Below are positions 22,218 through 36,033 of a stretch of 64,000 nt of DNA, piece after piece (the stretch's first letter is position 1; the number at the start of each line of letters is the position of its first letter). The stretch comes from Selaginella tamariscina (taxonomy: Eukaryota > Streptophyta > Lycopodiopsida > Selaginellales > Selaginellaceae): contig PUQB01000458.1 in assembly GCA_003024785.1 (NCBI GenBank), positions 1 through 64,000 on the forward strand, in the 5' to 3' direction. Under the pieces are notes generated by a model. The model did not search any database, had not been told where the DNA came from, and saw only the letters and a program-made list of their open reading frames with translations. The position numbers were made by a program, and so were the translations under genes.

Positions 22218-23720
22218 CGTATATATATTTATCAAACCTTTTCTTAAGATTCAAAACGGCCTTTCGAATGGGATGCTCGGGTTTGGGAACTGTCAAATCA
22301 TCCCGTTCCTGTTCACTGCAGGAAAGTGTGTGCGTGCGTGCGCGTGTGTGAGGAAAACGTAAACATAGAATAAGTTTGTATTAACGGACCTTTGATTTGG
22401 CACGGTTTCTGTCTCGTGTTGTAGGTCATTCTCTGGCCTAAGATACGGAAAATGAAATCATATAAAAACCTTAATTAGAGTATTTAATAAATATGGTTCT
22501 TAACCTTCTTCGTCATTAGTTGTGTATATCACATTTGTGAAGAGATAACACACGGATGCATATGTACATTAGATATATATGGAAATATTACCTAAGCATC
22601 AGTGTTACTCACCTGGAAAAGAACGACACACACGCACGCACATTCTACACACACTCACCTTTGCCTGTGAAGATCTTCAAATTCACCATTCCTGAACAAC
22701 AAAAACAAAATATAAGAAAAACCAACAAGACAGCAAACTCCTGAATATAATCACCTCGGCTTGAGAGGCCTTGCAGCAGACTCCGCATTCAAGAAACAGC
22801 TGTCCATGTCCTGCCTTGAGCGAACCACATTCTCTCTAGATCTTTGCATACGTTCTTCTTCTTCCATGCCCAGAAATGTCCCGGCTTCAAACCTTTGCCT
22901 CTCCAAATCCATAGCCGCTCGTGCATTCCAAGCTTCTGCAAGCGATCTAATCGTGCAACTGTCGGCTGACTTCTGTGCATCTATGGCTTGCGAACAACCT
23001 GGTGCGTTTCTTAATCCACCTGCGCATAAGTCCTTATCTGCAGCCAATTGAATCCCATATATGTCGATTCTATCTCTGCACATTCTGCTACCTGCTTGAA
23101 TCCCAGATATATACGGTTCCTCATCTGTTCTTGGAGCCATTCTTGACCTGTTTGAGGACATACCCAATTCTGCTCGTCCTCCTAGAGACATTCTTGACCT
23201 ATTCGCATACAGTCCAGCAGCATTTCGGAGTGCACCTGCTTGAGTCACACAAATATCGGCTTCCCCGGACGATCTTGGCGCAGTTTTTGACATTCCAAAT
23301 TCCGCAGCAGCTTGAGTCCCGCATCTTGGCACATTTCTTGCGGCCGTCTTCAAATCTGCTGAGTTACCTGCATCCGCTTCTGCACCCGATCTTAGTGCAT
23401 TTCTTGGTACATTCCCTGTTGATCTTGGACAATCCATGTTCTATCTTAGGGATTATTGTGGATTTCTTGCATCTAGATCCGGTCTAACTACACAGATATC
23501 TTCTTCTTTTTCAGTAGACCTTGTGCAAAAGCCGATTGTCGACAAGACCTAAGTTCTTGAGGCCCATTATCCGGCACAGCTCGCCACAGAAGTCCGCCAT
23601 GGCCTTCGGCGACTCGAATGTGATCGGTGGGCACGCGACTTTCACCGGCACGGTGATGAGACCTTCTCCGCGGCCATCCCTCCGCCACTTGCATTTGAAA
23701 CACTTTAAATCATTTGTCAT
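21877..23720 (-). pseudogene. Truncated second copy of the SRA-domain gene
   Basis: Matches exons 1-5 and the start of intron 5 of the gene at 8.1-11.3 kb, in the same order and orientation. Exons are about 22755-23700, 22659-22691, 22390-22437, 22238-22315 and 21877-22118. Exons 6 and 7, the second half of the SRA domain and the C-terminus, are absent: similarity ends near 21800, next to the retroelement-like fragment. Splice sites are retained. Relative to copy 1 the N-terminal repeat region has several in-frame losses (for example the equivalents of STQAG, RNAR and SRL), a changed start region and a lost stretch near GFCTKC. Exon 5 has a ~10-bp loss at its start and a one-base loss at EMRMVG. 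It most likely does not encode a working SRA protein, although much of exon 1 remains open. Confidence 0.8.
22160..22215. repeat. Compound microsatellite (GT)n(GA)n in the SRA copy
   Basis: Positional equivalent of the 9739-9799 tract, with different repeat numbers. Confidence 0.9.
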
Positions 23721-23733
23721 TTAGCGTCACTTT

Positions 23734-26700
23734 GAGGCTTGGCCAAGTTGCTTCCTTGACTGTGACAAGCTTTGGCAATGTTACATGCGATCGTTCATTA
23801 TCTTTACTAGTTATAATGAGTTACAAATGAATTTGTCCAAGCTGCAAATGAATTTGCTGTTGTATAGGTTGACATATGCATACTTAAAGATTAAGTTATA
23901 CAATGGATTCAAGTATACACATTGCACCATGAACATTGGCATTTAAGTGTTTAAGTGTGAACATCCATTTTATGTCAAACAAACTAGAGAATTCATGGAT
24001 TGCTATTGTATTTACCATGTACATATAGACCTGGTCCGAACAGCCTTGCAGAAGTGTAGACTTGCTAATGTGGAGCTTCATGTATAACCGTGTCAATGCC
24101 ATTGCTTTCATTATACATGAAGTGGTCCATGTACATCACCTTTTGCGCTTCTCAAGCTTACTCTTTATCCTCGTCAAGAGAATGTAATCCTAACGAGAAT
24201 GATGCATGTGTTAAGTTGACATAAATGGTTGGATAATCAACTGAGCTTGGGGCATCTAGTCAATGTTGGGGATGTGTTTATAATAGTCCATGGTCTTGAA
24301 AATATACATTTAGACCGTGATGATTATTGGCTTATCAAGTGTAATGAGTTAAATACAGAAGTTTATGAATGTTTTACTAATGAATATGAAAATCATCACA
24401 CTCTAGGTGATATTATTATATAAGGTATGTATTATAAGAGTGTACTTTTTTGATCATGGGTTTATTCTTTTGGTTGATGAGGATCCAATTTTTTTAAGCA
24501 CTAAGTTAATGTTATTGCCAACAATAACACTAGTTCTAACAATATATTTTGACACATAAGGACAATTTATACACACTATTTTCAGTAGATGGAGCATGTC
24601 CAAATTTTGCATGCAATTGAGCAACAAGTAAAGAGTTTGACTTGTAAATGGTGTGTTAAAGCATTTATATAAAAAGGAAATGCATGTTTCTAAGGAAGTG
24701 TTTTATTAACCATTCACATATTTTATGATACATGAAATGTATTAAAAGTACAAAAATACAATCAAAAATTGTGCAGGCACACAAGTACACACGTACAATC
24801 CACTATACTTTTACGTATAACTAATTCTTATATACAAGGATATATAACATTGTTATATATATTATGTATACTTACATAGCTTTTTAAAAAATTTCAATGT
24901 TTTTATTGATTTAGTATATTTATCTATTATACATACTAATATGGTGTGTGTCAAAGAGAGATAGTTGTATTATACATAGAATATAAAAAGGATAGTAACC
25001 TCTTTAATCTCCCTTTAAAATATCTATAATTTATCATATTTCACACTGTTCACATATGTAGCCCCCCTCCCTCTGCCTCCCCCTCTCTCTCTTGCACACA
25101 CACACACACACTATTGTATGAACATAAAATGAGACGGTTCCTAGGACCACAAAGTTGGAGAAGATATGTTGTGTGTATGTGTATAATGTATATGTATATA
25201 TATAATGTGACAAATGCAAATACACAAACATATAAACAAAATAAAACCTTCTCACATTAATGTCTTTTTTAAAACTTAAGAAATAAAAATAAAAATAACA
25301 AATCTAATAATAAAAATTTAAAAAACAAGCCAAAACTTTAAATAGAAAAAGATAATGATTCATAAATTGTTTTAATTACTTGACTTACTTGGAGTGGAGA
25401 TATTTTCTGTAATGTAGTCGTTGAAGTAAAAACATTTTTTTTATGAGTTCTCTTGCTAGTTTCAACCTTCATAAGAGAAATTTGGATATCCACATTAGTG
25501 ACATTGATAACAATGTTCTTCTCCATTACAGTTATAACAAGCAAGACCTCAGCAAACTTTTGTGTTGATCTTGGGATTGTGACCTCTACGCGCTAGCTTG
25601 TGAACACCTGTTTCCATGTGCACATTCTCTTGAGAGGTTGAGTTGGAGCCATCAATCTCATTATAACACTCATTAACTTGACTAGTTAGTTGACCTGCAC
25701 TTTCACTAAATAAGTCAATAGCAATAGTTCCAGATGTGAGAACAAAAACACATTGACTAGTATCTTAGGATATGGAAATGACATGTGCCTTTGGATAGAA
25801 AGCCTCCACCTTTAAGGTAGTTAACTCACAAAGGCTAGCCTCTATAGGAACACTACGATCACCCTTGGGTGGAGAATAGCACAATGTTGGGATAACAACC
25901 TTTAGGATCTGAGAGAAGTCTACCTCTTCTTCTCCAAGGTGTTGGTGAGGCATGGAATTTGAGACACACTCCTCTCCAACAACAAGTAAAGAATTAATAG
26001 CCATATTAAGTGTATTAGAGGAACAAGTTGCACCCAAATCCTTGTTGCTACTCTAAGAAGTCAACAACCAAGGCTTCTTTGTTTACAAAACTCAAGTGAT
26101 CTTTAATGCATTTCTAATAATAAAATGTATCAATAGTTTCCTTATAAACATGTTGTCTTAGTTTTTAATGTCTTAGACTCCATACAAAAATACTTGAAGA
26201 AGGAATATACATATATTAGAATAGAATATATATGTATATTTAATTTGTTTATTTGTACATATATATATATGTGCACACACACCTCTAGTGTAGTCACCAC
26301 AAGCTCTCCATGAGACACTTGTTGATTTACTATAATATAAAATAATAAAGCATGTTATTACATACATCAAAGGTCATAAAATATACTTATCATTCTTAGC
26401 ATCCCCACTAAACAACCTTCTCGGTGTGGTCAATGTTATTAGCTGGTTCACACTCCCATGTGGGGTGGAAGAATGATGTAAAGGAGCTTCGGGAGTGATT
26501 GTGTTTTCCTCTCCATGGCCAATGTTTTTTTTATGATTAGGATCACATCCACTAAATTATGATGAGTTGTTTATGCTCTTCAATAAGAATCTACCTCTTG
26601 TTTGAAGTTTAGCATATCAAGGCTAAACATCACTTAATTCTCTCATTTCTACATGGAATAATATGTCAAATGAATATTATAAGATATAATTATCATGCAT

Positions 26701-27149
26701 CATTACCTCCTCTCTCATTAAAACGCTCAAAGTCCGAATTTCTAAGTTTGTGTAATTGAAGGCCAATGTTCCTAAGTAAAGTCGAGAATTAAAGGATGAT
26801 ATGTAGGACTTAAAAATATATAAAAGAATATTTAATTAGTCAAAACAATCAAGTTAATCAAACTAATAGATTAATCAATTAACCAAGTCACATGTGGATT
26901 GGAACAAGTCACACATAGATTGGAATAAGACACGTGAACCAGTTCAAGTCACATGTTAACTTGTCCAAGTTAAAAAAGTAACTTATTCATAGTTAAAATA
27001 AATTTAGTTAAGCCATATTAAGTTTCATCAATTAATTTATAAGTTCTTGCAGTAAAAAACAAGTTTAATACCACGTTATATAAGCTACAAGAACTCTAAA
27101 ACATGGATTCATTAGTTTAAATTTGAACATATCTTAGTTGCAAATCATA

Positions 27150-27194
<45 letters not shown>

Positions 27195-27220
27195 CACACC
27201 ACACACACACACACTATATA

Positions 27221-27251
<31 letters not shown>

Positions 27252-28035
27252 GTATGTATATTATATAACTATTGTATGTTAATATACACATGGACATACC
27301 AAGTCTTTTATGGCAATTGATTAATAGTGTTTGAGTCCAATGTTAACCAATCAATCTTGTGTTCATTGCTTCAAACATCCATTGGTAGGCATAAATTAGC
27401 AAATCATACAATGATAGCACTAACAACTCGGATGATAAGTATGTTCACAAGAACCAACAACAAGATCAAGTATAGAAGCACTCCAACCCTTCAGGTAGAG
27501 CGGATAAGGGACAAGTTGAAACTTTCCAAAAACACCTTCCAAACCCAAATGATGAAACAATGCTTCTATACTTAATCTTCAGAACCCTTAAAAATAGACC
27601 AAACATAGTAACAAAAAAGGAGCAAATGTACATGCAAATGAGCCAAAACATTTAATATATTACTGGATGTAATTATGTGTTATTTTACAATGATAAATTG
27701 TATTACCTTAAATATGAATTATGATTTCTTTCATATCCTCAAAGTGCACTCATGTTATTCATGCACTCCAAGTTGCCTTAGTAGTTCCTAGGGTTTCAAA
27801 ATGTACCCTAGGGCCAATCATTGTATGACGTGTGGATGTGTCTTGGGCAAACCAATTTTCACTATGCAACCGTTATTCACTGGAAATCTAGTGATACAAC
27901 TCAATAAAACTATCCACATGGAATTATTACTCCATTGTATATATCTAACTGTATGAACCATATACATTAGCTTTGGTTTCAACTCTATATCTTACGAATG
28001 CCCATATGACAATTATCTTAATTCAATTTATTGGT
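23734..28035. other. Gene-poor insertion between duplicated blocks
   Basis: AT-rich sequence with no counterpart in the first duplicated block. It holds weak, unrecognised coding-like pieces: + strand 24229-24423 (a 64-codon frame with LVNVGDVFIIVHGLENIHLD) and - strand 25765-26037 (90 codons, Cys/Ser-rich, followed downstream by a broken Cys-rich stretch around 25500). Neither has introns or a named homologue that I can support. A CT/CA tract lies at 25070-25110. These may be remnants of mobile elements. Confidence 0.45.
27152..27253. repeat. Compound microsatellite (AC)n(AT)n
   Basis: About 30 AC units with small interruptions, followed by an AT-rich palindromic run, in non-coding DNA. Confidence 0.9.
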
Positions 28036-28865
28036 TATCATAAATTCAAGAAGTTAAGGTTTCAGCTCACCACGGTAAAAATAATAACCAAAAGAGAATA
28101 AATTCACCATGTTAAAGATAATAATTGAGTTAAAGGTCACATTAAAGATAGCAATTAAGTTAAGGGTTCAACTTAGGGATAAATTCATCATATTAAAAAT
28201 AACAATTGGCTTAAAAGTTAGCTTATGAATAAACTCACCATGTTAAATATAACAACTTTGGCTTAAGAATAAACTCACTAGGTTAAAAACAGCAACAGGG
28301 TTGAGGGTCATCAAATATGATAAGCCTAAGAGATTAAAGGTCCAACTTAAGAGTAAATTCACTATGTTAAGAATAATAATTGGGTTAATTAAGCCCACGT
28401 AGAAGAGCTTAATGATAAACTCACTATGTAAGGATAACAATTGGATTAAGAGTTCAATTTAAGATAAGGATAACTACATTAAAGGTCATTAAATAATTAA
28501 ACTTAGGATCCAACTTAAGAATCATTTACGAAATTAATAATAATTTATCAAGTTAAAGATAACAACTAGGTTAAGGATTCATCTTAAAGATAAATTTATT
28601 AAATTAAGGATAATAACTCAATTAAGAGTCATTAAATAATTAAGCCTAGATTAAAGATAAAATCATCATGTTAAAAAATCATTAAATAATTTGGGTTAAA
28701 CCAGAAAGCTAAAGAATAAACTCATCAGGTTAAGTTAATAACTGGGTTAATGATCCAACTTAATCACCGGGTAAAGGTTTTGTTTAGGATTAATAAACTC
28801 ATTATATTAAGGATAACTAAATTAATAATTAATTACTAAATTATTATTAAATAATCAGGCCCACC
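28036..28865. repeat. Degenerate tandem repeat units
   Basis: Imperfect repeats of the type ACTCACCATGTTAAAGATAA and CAATTGGGTTAAGGGTCA at 30-60 bp spacing. They are related to 11.69-12.18 kb and mark the start of the second copy of the segmental duplication. No coding sequence was seen. Confidence 0.6.
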
Positions 28866-31679
28866 AATAGTCTTATATAAGAAGGTTTATTCATCATGTT
28901 TGTGCATATTTATTTGTCATGAACATCTCATTAATAACCATCTTAAATGTCATTGACACCTCAAATCCTATTTAATTTAATGACCATCCTAAATTCTATG
29001 CCCACGTGGCACTATTTAATTTAATGACCATGCCCACATGGCACTAAAGGGATTGTTGATTATTCTCAGGGAGGGAGGATAACGATACCAACTCTATTAA
29101 GAGTCATTAAATAATTAAATTTAATTTAAAATTAAAATTCATTAGGTTATTAAGAATACAACTGGGTTAAAGATTTATTAATTAATAAATTATTATTAAA
29201 TAATTAAGTCGGCCAACAATGGTCATGTGTACCATTAATCTTAGAAAATTAAGCTCATTAAAATGTCATTGATTCACTTTATATATGTGTGTGTGTTTTA
29301 CTTTTAAATTAAATTATTATTGATATATTCTCATCAAATATGATTATTATTTATTGAATGTAATCCCATAAATATTTTAAACATTCATATAAAGTTAAAG
29401 CAATAATAAACTCTTATGTTTTAAATATTATACATGTGCACTTATATCAATAATTTAAATTGTGGAACCATGAATAACATTAAAATAAATACACATATAA
29501 ACATGAAATAAAATCTTTATATTTTAGGTTAAGTAAAGTTTAAGACTAAATTAAAATTTAAGTTATTTGATTAGGACATATAAGCCATTTGCTTGTATGA
29601 TTATCATTTTTAAATAAAATTTATTATAAACTAAAATCTAAGCCAAGGAATATCCTTTAAAATATACTACATTAGTAGTATTATTATTGAAATAAAATTT
29701 TAATTAAAAATAAAATTTATCATTTATAAAATTATATTCTTAAGATATAATTCCTTGTCTTTACTTAAACATGAATCAAACATGCGGATAATTCTTTTCC
29801 ATCATTGAAAAGTAAAGACAATTTAAGTTTGAAAGTATTATATAAAGTTATAAGCATTAAAACAAATATTATTTGTTAATAAGATAATATATAAAACTAT
29901 ATTGAATATATTATATATAAAAAGTAATTAATAGCATAGAGTGATAATGTGATAAGTGAGAACTCGAAGGTAAGTTTCATGCTCACGTTGTTTATTATAT
30001 GTGAATTTATATATATTATGCATTCACCTATTTATGTAATCATGTAGTTACATAAATATTATTTATAAATAAAAGGTACTCTAAAAGAGCTTTTGTAATT
30101 TATGATTTTGAATCTAATGTGGATATAATAAACATCAAAATTTAGTTATTATTATGTGTAATAGTGCAGAGCCTGTGAATCTTATAAATATTTTATAAAT
30201 GTAAAAAAATATATATATTTATTAATAGGAAATTTCATTAATATTTTTTTCTATTACGACAAAATATCAAATAATGTAAATAAGAAAATCAATTTAAATA
30301 ATTTCAGTTATATTGTGAATACAATCGAGAGGACCATATTATATATAACAATCTAATAGATTCTTATAATAAAAATTAGTTATATAAATATAAATAGTGT
30401 AGAGTGATAAAAAGGCATCTAATTATGAGTTTTATCTTTATATTATATTATTTCATTATAAATATATTTGATCTTGTTATCTTGTAATCTCGTACTTTAT
30501 TTTTAACATTACTTTTTCTTATGTTAGCGCTTTGTTAAAATTTATAATCATATTCTTGACACATTCATATTTTATGTTATAATATTATGATTTTTCCTGA
30601 TCGAATCATATTTACTTTAGTACTCTCGTATTTATTTGTTTAATGGTATTTACAAATTTATAAGTTGTTATTGATAGGGTGCATGGTAAACTTGGCATTT
30701 AAATTAACAATATTGTATATGAATATGTATACACATGTATTTCTTCATCAATTTATTTCATTTGCATTTTGGGTTTTTTATTAAATAAGTTAAAAAGAAA
30801 AAGAAGAAAACATTGAACATGTATAATTTGTATATGTTTTAAAGTTATTTGCTAGTATTTGTGTATTAAATGCAACCAGTTTTTCTCTCATGGGACCTAT
30901 GTATTTATCAAATTTCATATTATAACTGATTTTTAATACTTTCTCTTTATACATACACAAATAATACATTTAATACAATCTGTTAACGTTTGCATGCACA
31001 TGGAAGGTATTAAGCATTTGCACATTAAACTCTTAAAATGCAATACATAAAACAGTAAAACTCATACTTTAAATATACCCCTTGTATATTTATTTTGTAC
31101 AAATAACATTTCATGCTTATTCAAATAATAAATATTTAAGCACATGGCCAGATTATTTACTTCAATTCGATGTACACTTGACATTCAAATGTGTTATATC
31201 TATAAATTTATAATGTCTAATACTTTATCATTTTTCATTCTATGGATAATATTAATTAATTTATATTAGGCCTACTAATATAAAATTATAGAAAGATCTT
31301 TAAACAATTTAATAATAGAAAAAATACGTAATTAAAGTGAAAACTTTAGAGGTTTACAGATTTTATTTATAAAAAGGGAGGCCTAGCCTAACTCAAATAA
31401 TATAAGTTTAAATATTTTTATATATTATTATATAAATTTGAACTATATAAAATATTAAATATTATGCATGAATTTTTGTAATGTTAGTGTGTTTTATACA
31501 TTTTCTTATGTAGTGCCATACACAAAGCGATTTAGTATAAGCAACTTAATTATTGTTATAGTTAGTGACTAATCTTAACAATCGTGAAACAGAAACTTAT
31601 ATTTTGCAATATGGTATGATACAATCTATCTAAACACACACGCACACACACGCGCGCGCATGCATATCATTTTATATAG

Positions 31680-31803
31680 GAATATGCCACTGCAAGACGC
31701 TCATGGTATTGGGCATACATTACAAAGAAAGTTTGAAGCGGTCGAACATGATTATAGGAATAAGTCCCAGCTTCAACGTGGTTTAGTTATTATGGATCAA
31801 TAA
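31680..31803 (+). pseudogene. Stray fragment of an MTP last exon
   Basis: Matches 299-450, the last exon of the MTP gene at the left end of the window. It shares AATATGCCACTGC, GGGCATACATTACAAAG, GAACATGATTATAGGAATA and the stop context ATGGATCAATAA. The similarity continues about 45 bp into the 3' flank. The first ~22 bases of the exon and an internal ~30-bp stretch (around [10 protein letters not shown]) are missing. No other MTP exon is nearby. It sits in the insertion that interrupts the second duplication copy. Confidence 0.8.
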
Positions 31804-32032
31804 ATAATTAAAACTTAATTATAAAATAGTGTAGTATATTTATATATTTTTAGTATTAAGTTTGATATACATTTAATTCCTGTAAAAATAGTATTTTAAA
31901 TGCACATTAAACACAATATATATCACACTTAGCATATGCAATATGTGGTTGAAATAATAATCAAGGAAACCACAGAATACAAAAATGTATGCAAGTTTGA
32001 GTAACTACCAGTGTGTATATATATCTATATGT

Positions 32033-32053
32033 GTGTGTGTGTGTGTGTGTGTG

Positions 32054-32093
<40 letters not shown>
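32033..32093. repeat. Compound microsatellite (GT)n(GA)n
   Basis: In the second duplication copy; the equivalent position in the first copy (14915-14945) has only a short GT/GA run, so the tract has expanded or contracted since duplication. Confidence 0.9.
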
Positions 32094-32098
<5 letters not shown>

Positions 32099-32605
32099 AT
32101 CCCTCTCTCTCGTATAACATAATATTTCAATGGAAATAGATACACCTTGTAATTTAATGCTTAATTAAGTTAATTATATCCATTATTAACAGCTTAGGAG
32201 TACAAGGAAGGGAATGATATTTAACGGATATTTCTTCTCATGTATGTATGGGTTTAATGTTCTAAATTACTTATTTATTTATTAAAAATTTTAAAGATAA
32301 TATTATATTAAATCAAAGTACATAACATGGCCATGTGCTTATATATTTATTTTATATCAATTCTTTTTTTTACAAAATAGAACATATAATGCAGTGCATA
32401 GTGTATACTAACGTGATCTCACAATGGGGTGATCCGGTTAAACCCTTGGTGTTTTATATCATTATATATACTTTACATGTATTAATTATGCACATGGTTG
32501 TTGTGAATATAACTTAAGAGTATATCTAAACATTAAAAATATTCAAATAATTAAAGAATACTCTTGAAGGCATTACTTAAACCTTCACTTAAAAAGTTTT
32601 TTGGA

Positions 32606-34138
32606 CGTATGCCAATATAAGCATAGTTCTAATGTAAATTTTCTTACGAATAAATTTCAAATTTTAAACTTTCATGCATTTTTTAAAAAGTAATATATTA
32701 TTTTAAATGGGTGGGTGTGTTGACAAGAACGTTATATTAATATAAAATATCAAGTTATTTCATATATGATAAATAATGAATAATATACACTATATGATCT
32801 TGATAATGTGGTATGCACTAATTAAGTTAATTTAGTTTAATTCAATAGAGTGTGTTTACATAGATTCAATCTATATGATATACTATATAGGAATATTAAT
32901 TGAAAGCGTTGAATAAAAGGTCTCTTTGCTGAAGTGGCCCAATCAGATTATGTTATTTAAATGTTTAAGTTTTAAAACTGTAAAATAAATATTAAACAAG
33001 CATATATATAGTTCATTCAATAAAATTTTAATAGATCGAATCTTATTATATATAGTCTCTTTCAAAATGAATTACATTTTCACTAAAATTTCTATTAATA
33101 AAAGTTATTTTGTGTATTGTTTAGATGGAACACATTATAGTAAATAATGTAAGTTAAAGCCACAACCTTTACATTTAACACAACTTATTCAAGCAATAAA
33201 TATGGAATAAAAAATATCTTACATAAATAAAACTTAAATTTTTTGTAAAAAGAGTGATTACATGTCATTTAAAAGTCACAATGTAACATGGCCATGCGAT
33301 ACGTACGTATCCCTACCATTAAATAAATAGTTAGCAAAATACTAACAGTTTGTCATTTCATATCATATGTAATTCATAAAGAGATATACTATTATTAAAG
33401 TGCACCATATGTGAATCATATGCGTTCGTTTAAAATTTATATTGAATAATCATTGAATTTGATTTAATTTTTAAAATTTTTTAAAAAAAAACTTTAAGAA
33501 CACATGAGTTTACTAGTGAAATGTCACTACACAAATTAGCATATCTAAGTCATTTACATTTTCATTTGCATATCTTTATTAGTGAGCATGTGAGTGCAAA
33601 GTTTTTTGAGAGTTAAACATGAGATAAAATCATATGTTAATTAATGCATTCAATAAACCTCATTAGATTTAAATGATTAAACATTCCATGCTTTTGGAAG
33701 GGCTGTAACTTGTCTTGCGTAGTAAATAATTTAAAAATAAATTTAAGATTATTTTACTTCTTGTTATTGAATTTAATTTGTGTAAACAACATAAATTATT
33801 AAATTTAAAGTTTATTTTGTAAATGCATCATTCACTAGCATAATTATAATAATAATAACATGTTTCCCTTATAAATAAATAATTTTTCAAAAGATTTGAA
33901 AAACTTATTCAAATTTTTTTTACAAATGAATAATTCATGTAATAAAACATTATGCTACTGCGTAAAGATCAATTAAGTTAATAATATTTTAGGCATCACT
34001 TCGTGACTCACCATGACATTTTAATTAACAATGCAAATAATATTTAAAAAAATAATTTCTATTCTTTTAAAAAGTTTTATATTATTAAATATATACATCA
34101 GTTTCACATATTATAATTATTAATAGTCATTGGATCAA
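32606..34138. other. AT-rich non-coding DNA
   Basis: No frame of useful length, no recognisable gene and no clear repeat. Confidence 0.5.
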
Positions 34139-34320
34139 AAGAAATCAATAAGACTCCAACGTTATGAAGTGAAATTTCATCTTACTTGTAGAGATAGGCT
34201 CCATAATGTGAAATTCCAAACCTACGAAGTAAGACTCTATTCCTATGAAGTGATCAGGTTTCACAATGTGAAACTTCAAGGTTACAAAGTGAGATTAAAC
34301 CCTATGAAGTGACACTATGG
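34139..34320. repeat. Degenerate ~20-25 bp tandem repeat
   Basis: About seven units around the core (T/C)TA(T/C)GAAGTGA or ATAATGTGAAA, alternating between a GAAGTGA form and an AATGTGAAA form, over 180 bp. It reads open on the plus strand as a YEVxF/HNVKF repeat, but there is no gene context. Confidence 0.6.
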
Positions 34321-34799
34321 TCTTCCCGACTGTTGTTTTGGATTGAGGACCTCAATTCATGTCTATGACCTTTCTTCTGCCTACCACCCTTAAACCAATG
34401 ATCAAACCAAGCATACCATACAGACCTTGGAATAGTATCTATGATGTTTCATCAATTATCAACGTGATGATTGGGTAAATTTCATTTCCTTTCGCAAAGT
34501 TTGCCTATAACAACTTCACCACATATTAACCTTTTTCTTTACACTCTCAAACAACATCCACGTTTCAACATTTTTCCTTCAGTCTCTCATCAAGTTCCAT
34601 CATTCAAGTTCTAGCATTTCATGATAGCTTTAACATTTTCAATATGTACAAGATAATTTTTGGATTCATCTTCAACATGCACAAGATCATTATAAGCACT
34701 ATGTTAATGCTCATTGTCAACATTCTTTGTCCTATCAAGTTAGTGCTAAGGCTAATTTTTCTACAACACTAATCGTAATTATGGTTGCCACAATTAACT

Positions 34800-35235
34800 T
34801 GTAATATGGGAAGAGAGCAAATACTAAATAAAGTCAAAGAATAAAGTAAATGCTGTAGTGAGAGTAAGAAAAGAGTATAAATTATGTTATACAAAAGTAC
34901 ATAATATAATAATCAGTATTCATGGGATCCCTTACTATTCTAACTTTATATATATACCCTTATTTTCATTCAGCACTTTTAGTTATTGTAACTTCCCTTG
35001 ATCCTCATCCAATTAATTACATAACTTCTTTAATACCATTTTATAACTACTCCCTTTGGGCGTTTTTTTTAATAAAATATTCAAATGCGTACTTTGCCAC
35101 TTCCACCATATTATGGTTATTTCATAATTCTGTACTCTCATATGACTCTTATATTTCACTATATATACTAATTTGTATTTTCCCATTATATTATATAAAG
35201 AAAACTCCTACATTAACTAAATACTACTCTAACAA
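34800..35235. repeat. Second copy of the 20.7-21.1 kb segment
   Basis: Same order and orientation as 20701-21130. It lies at the right-hand edge of the region that can be matched between the two duplicated blocks. Confidence 0.6.
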
Positions 35236-36033
35236 TGGGTGATTAGGTTTAACTTCTTTGGTGACACATATAAATCAATAGGTCTTTTACCAAGTTGGAT
35301 TTTCAGAGGTTTGGACTTTATAAAATCTTACAACAAATCAACTTGATTAAGTTGGAGTTGTCATTTCCTCTCAAGCTTTATCTGGATTCCATGTTTTTCT
35401 TCTTGAATCATACCATGCCTCTTCTATCCCAAGTAGTGTTCTAGTTCCTCCCCTCCCCTCTTGTGAAAGAGTGAATAAGAGTATGAATTGGAAGTGATTT
35501 GGAAGTGATTTGGAATCTTGTGTTCATCACTGACAACTTTAATATTTAATCAATTGGAAGGGCTACTCTTATGCAGATCGTACATGGAACCTATTTGCAA
35601 CCTTCGTCATAAATTTTTCCATTAGCTTTATCTCAACAAACCTAGTCCAAGTGACTCGTGAAACTTGTTATAATAAAAGGGGTTGTTAGTTGTATGTCCA
35701 TTTTTGTGACAGAATTTTTAAACAAGATGAGCCATGAAACCAAAAAGGGAATATTTTATGAATATTCCTTTGGAAATAACACAAAAAGTTAGTAATTTAA
35801 TTTTAATGTTTATTCTATTATCACGACCCGATACAGAATACATAATATGCTTACAGGATACAACCTACAAGATATACCTACCTATAAGATATATTTATAG
35901 GACAAGGACATTAATTTTAGCTCATGCCTAGATAACTTTTGGAGTATCATTTTTAATTTATGTTTAGAGATTAGCTCTTGGAATTGTGAGTATAATTGTT
36001 GTACAATTAGTTACTATCAACACTAGTATCATT

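Larger units (their letters stand above)
28866..32605. repeat. Segmental duplication, second copy
   Basis: Same-orientation copy of 12176-15550. It is longer mainly because of a ~0.5-kb insertion (about 31455-31985) that carries an MTP exon fragment. Similarity ends near 32605 at ACCTTCACTTAAAA, the same point where the LTR begins in the first copy. Confidence 0.75.

Noticed and set aside
25480-25560. Cys-rich stretch considered as a zinc knuckle
   Set aside because: The spacing does not match CX2CX4HX4C and the frame is not open; not enough for a call.
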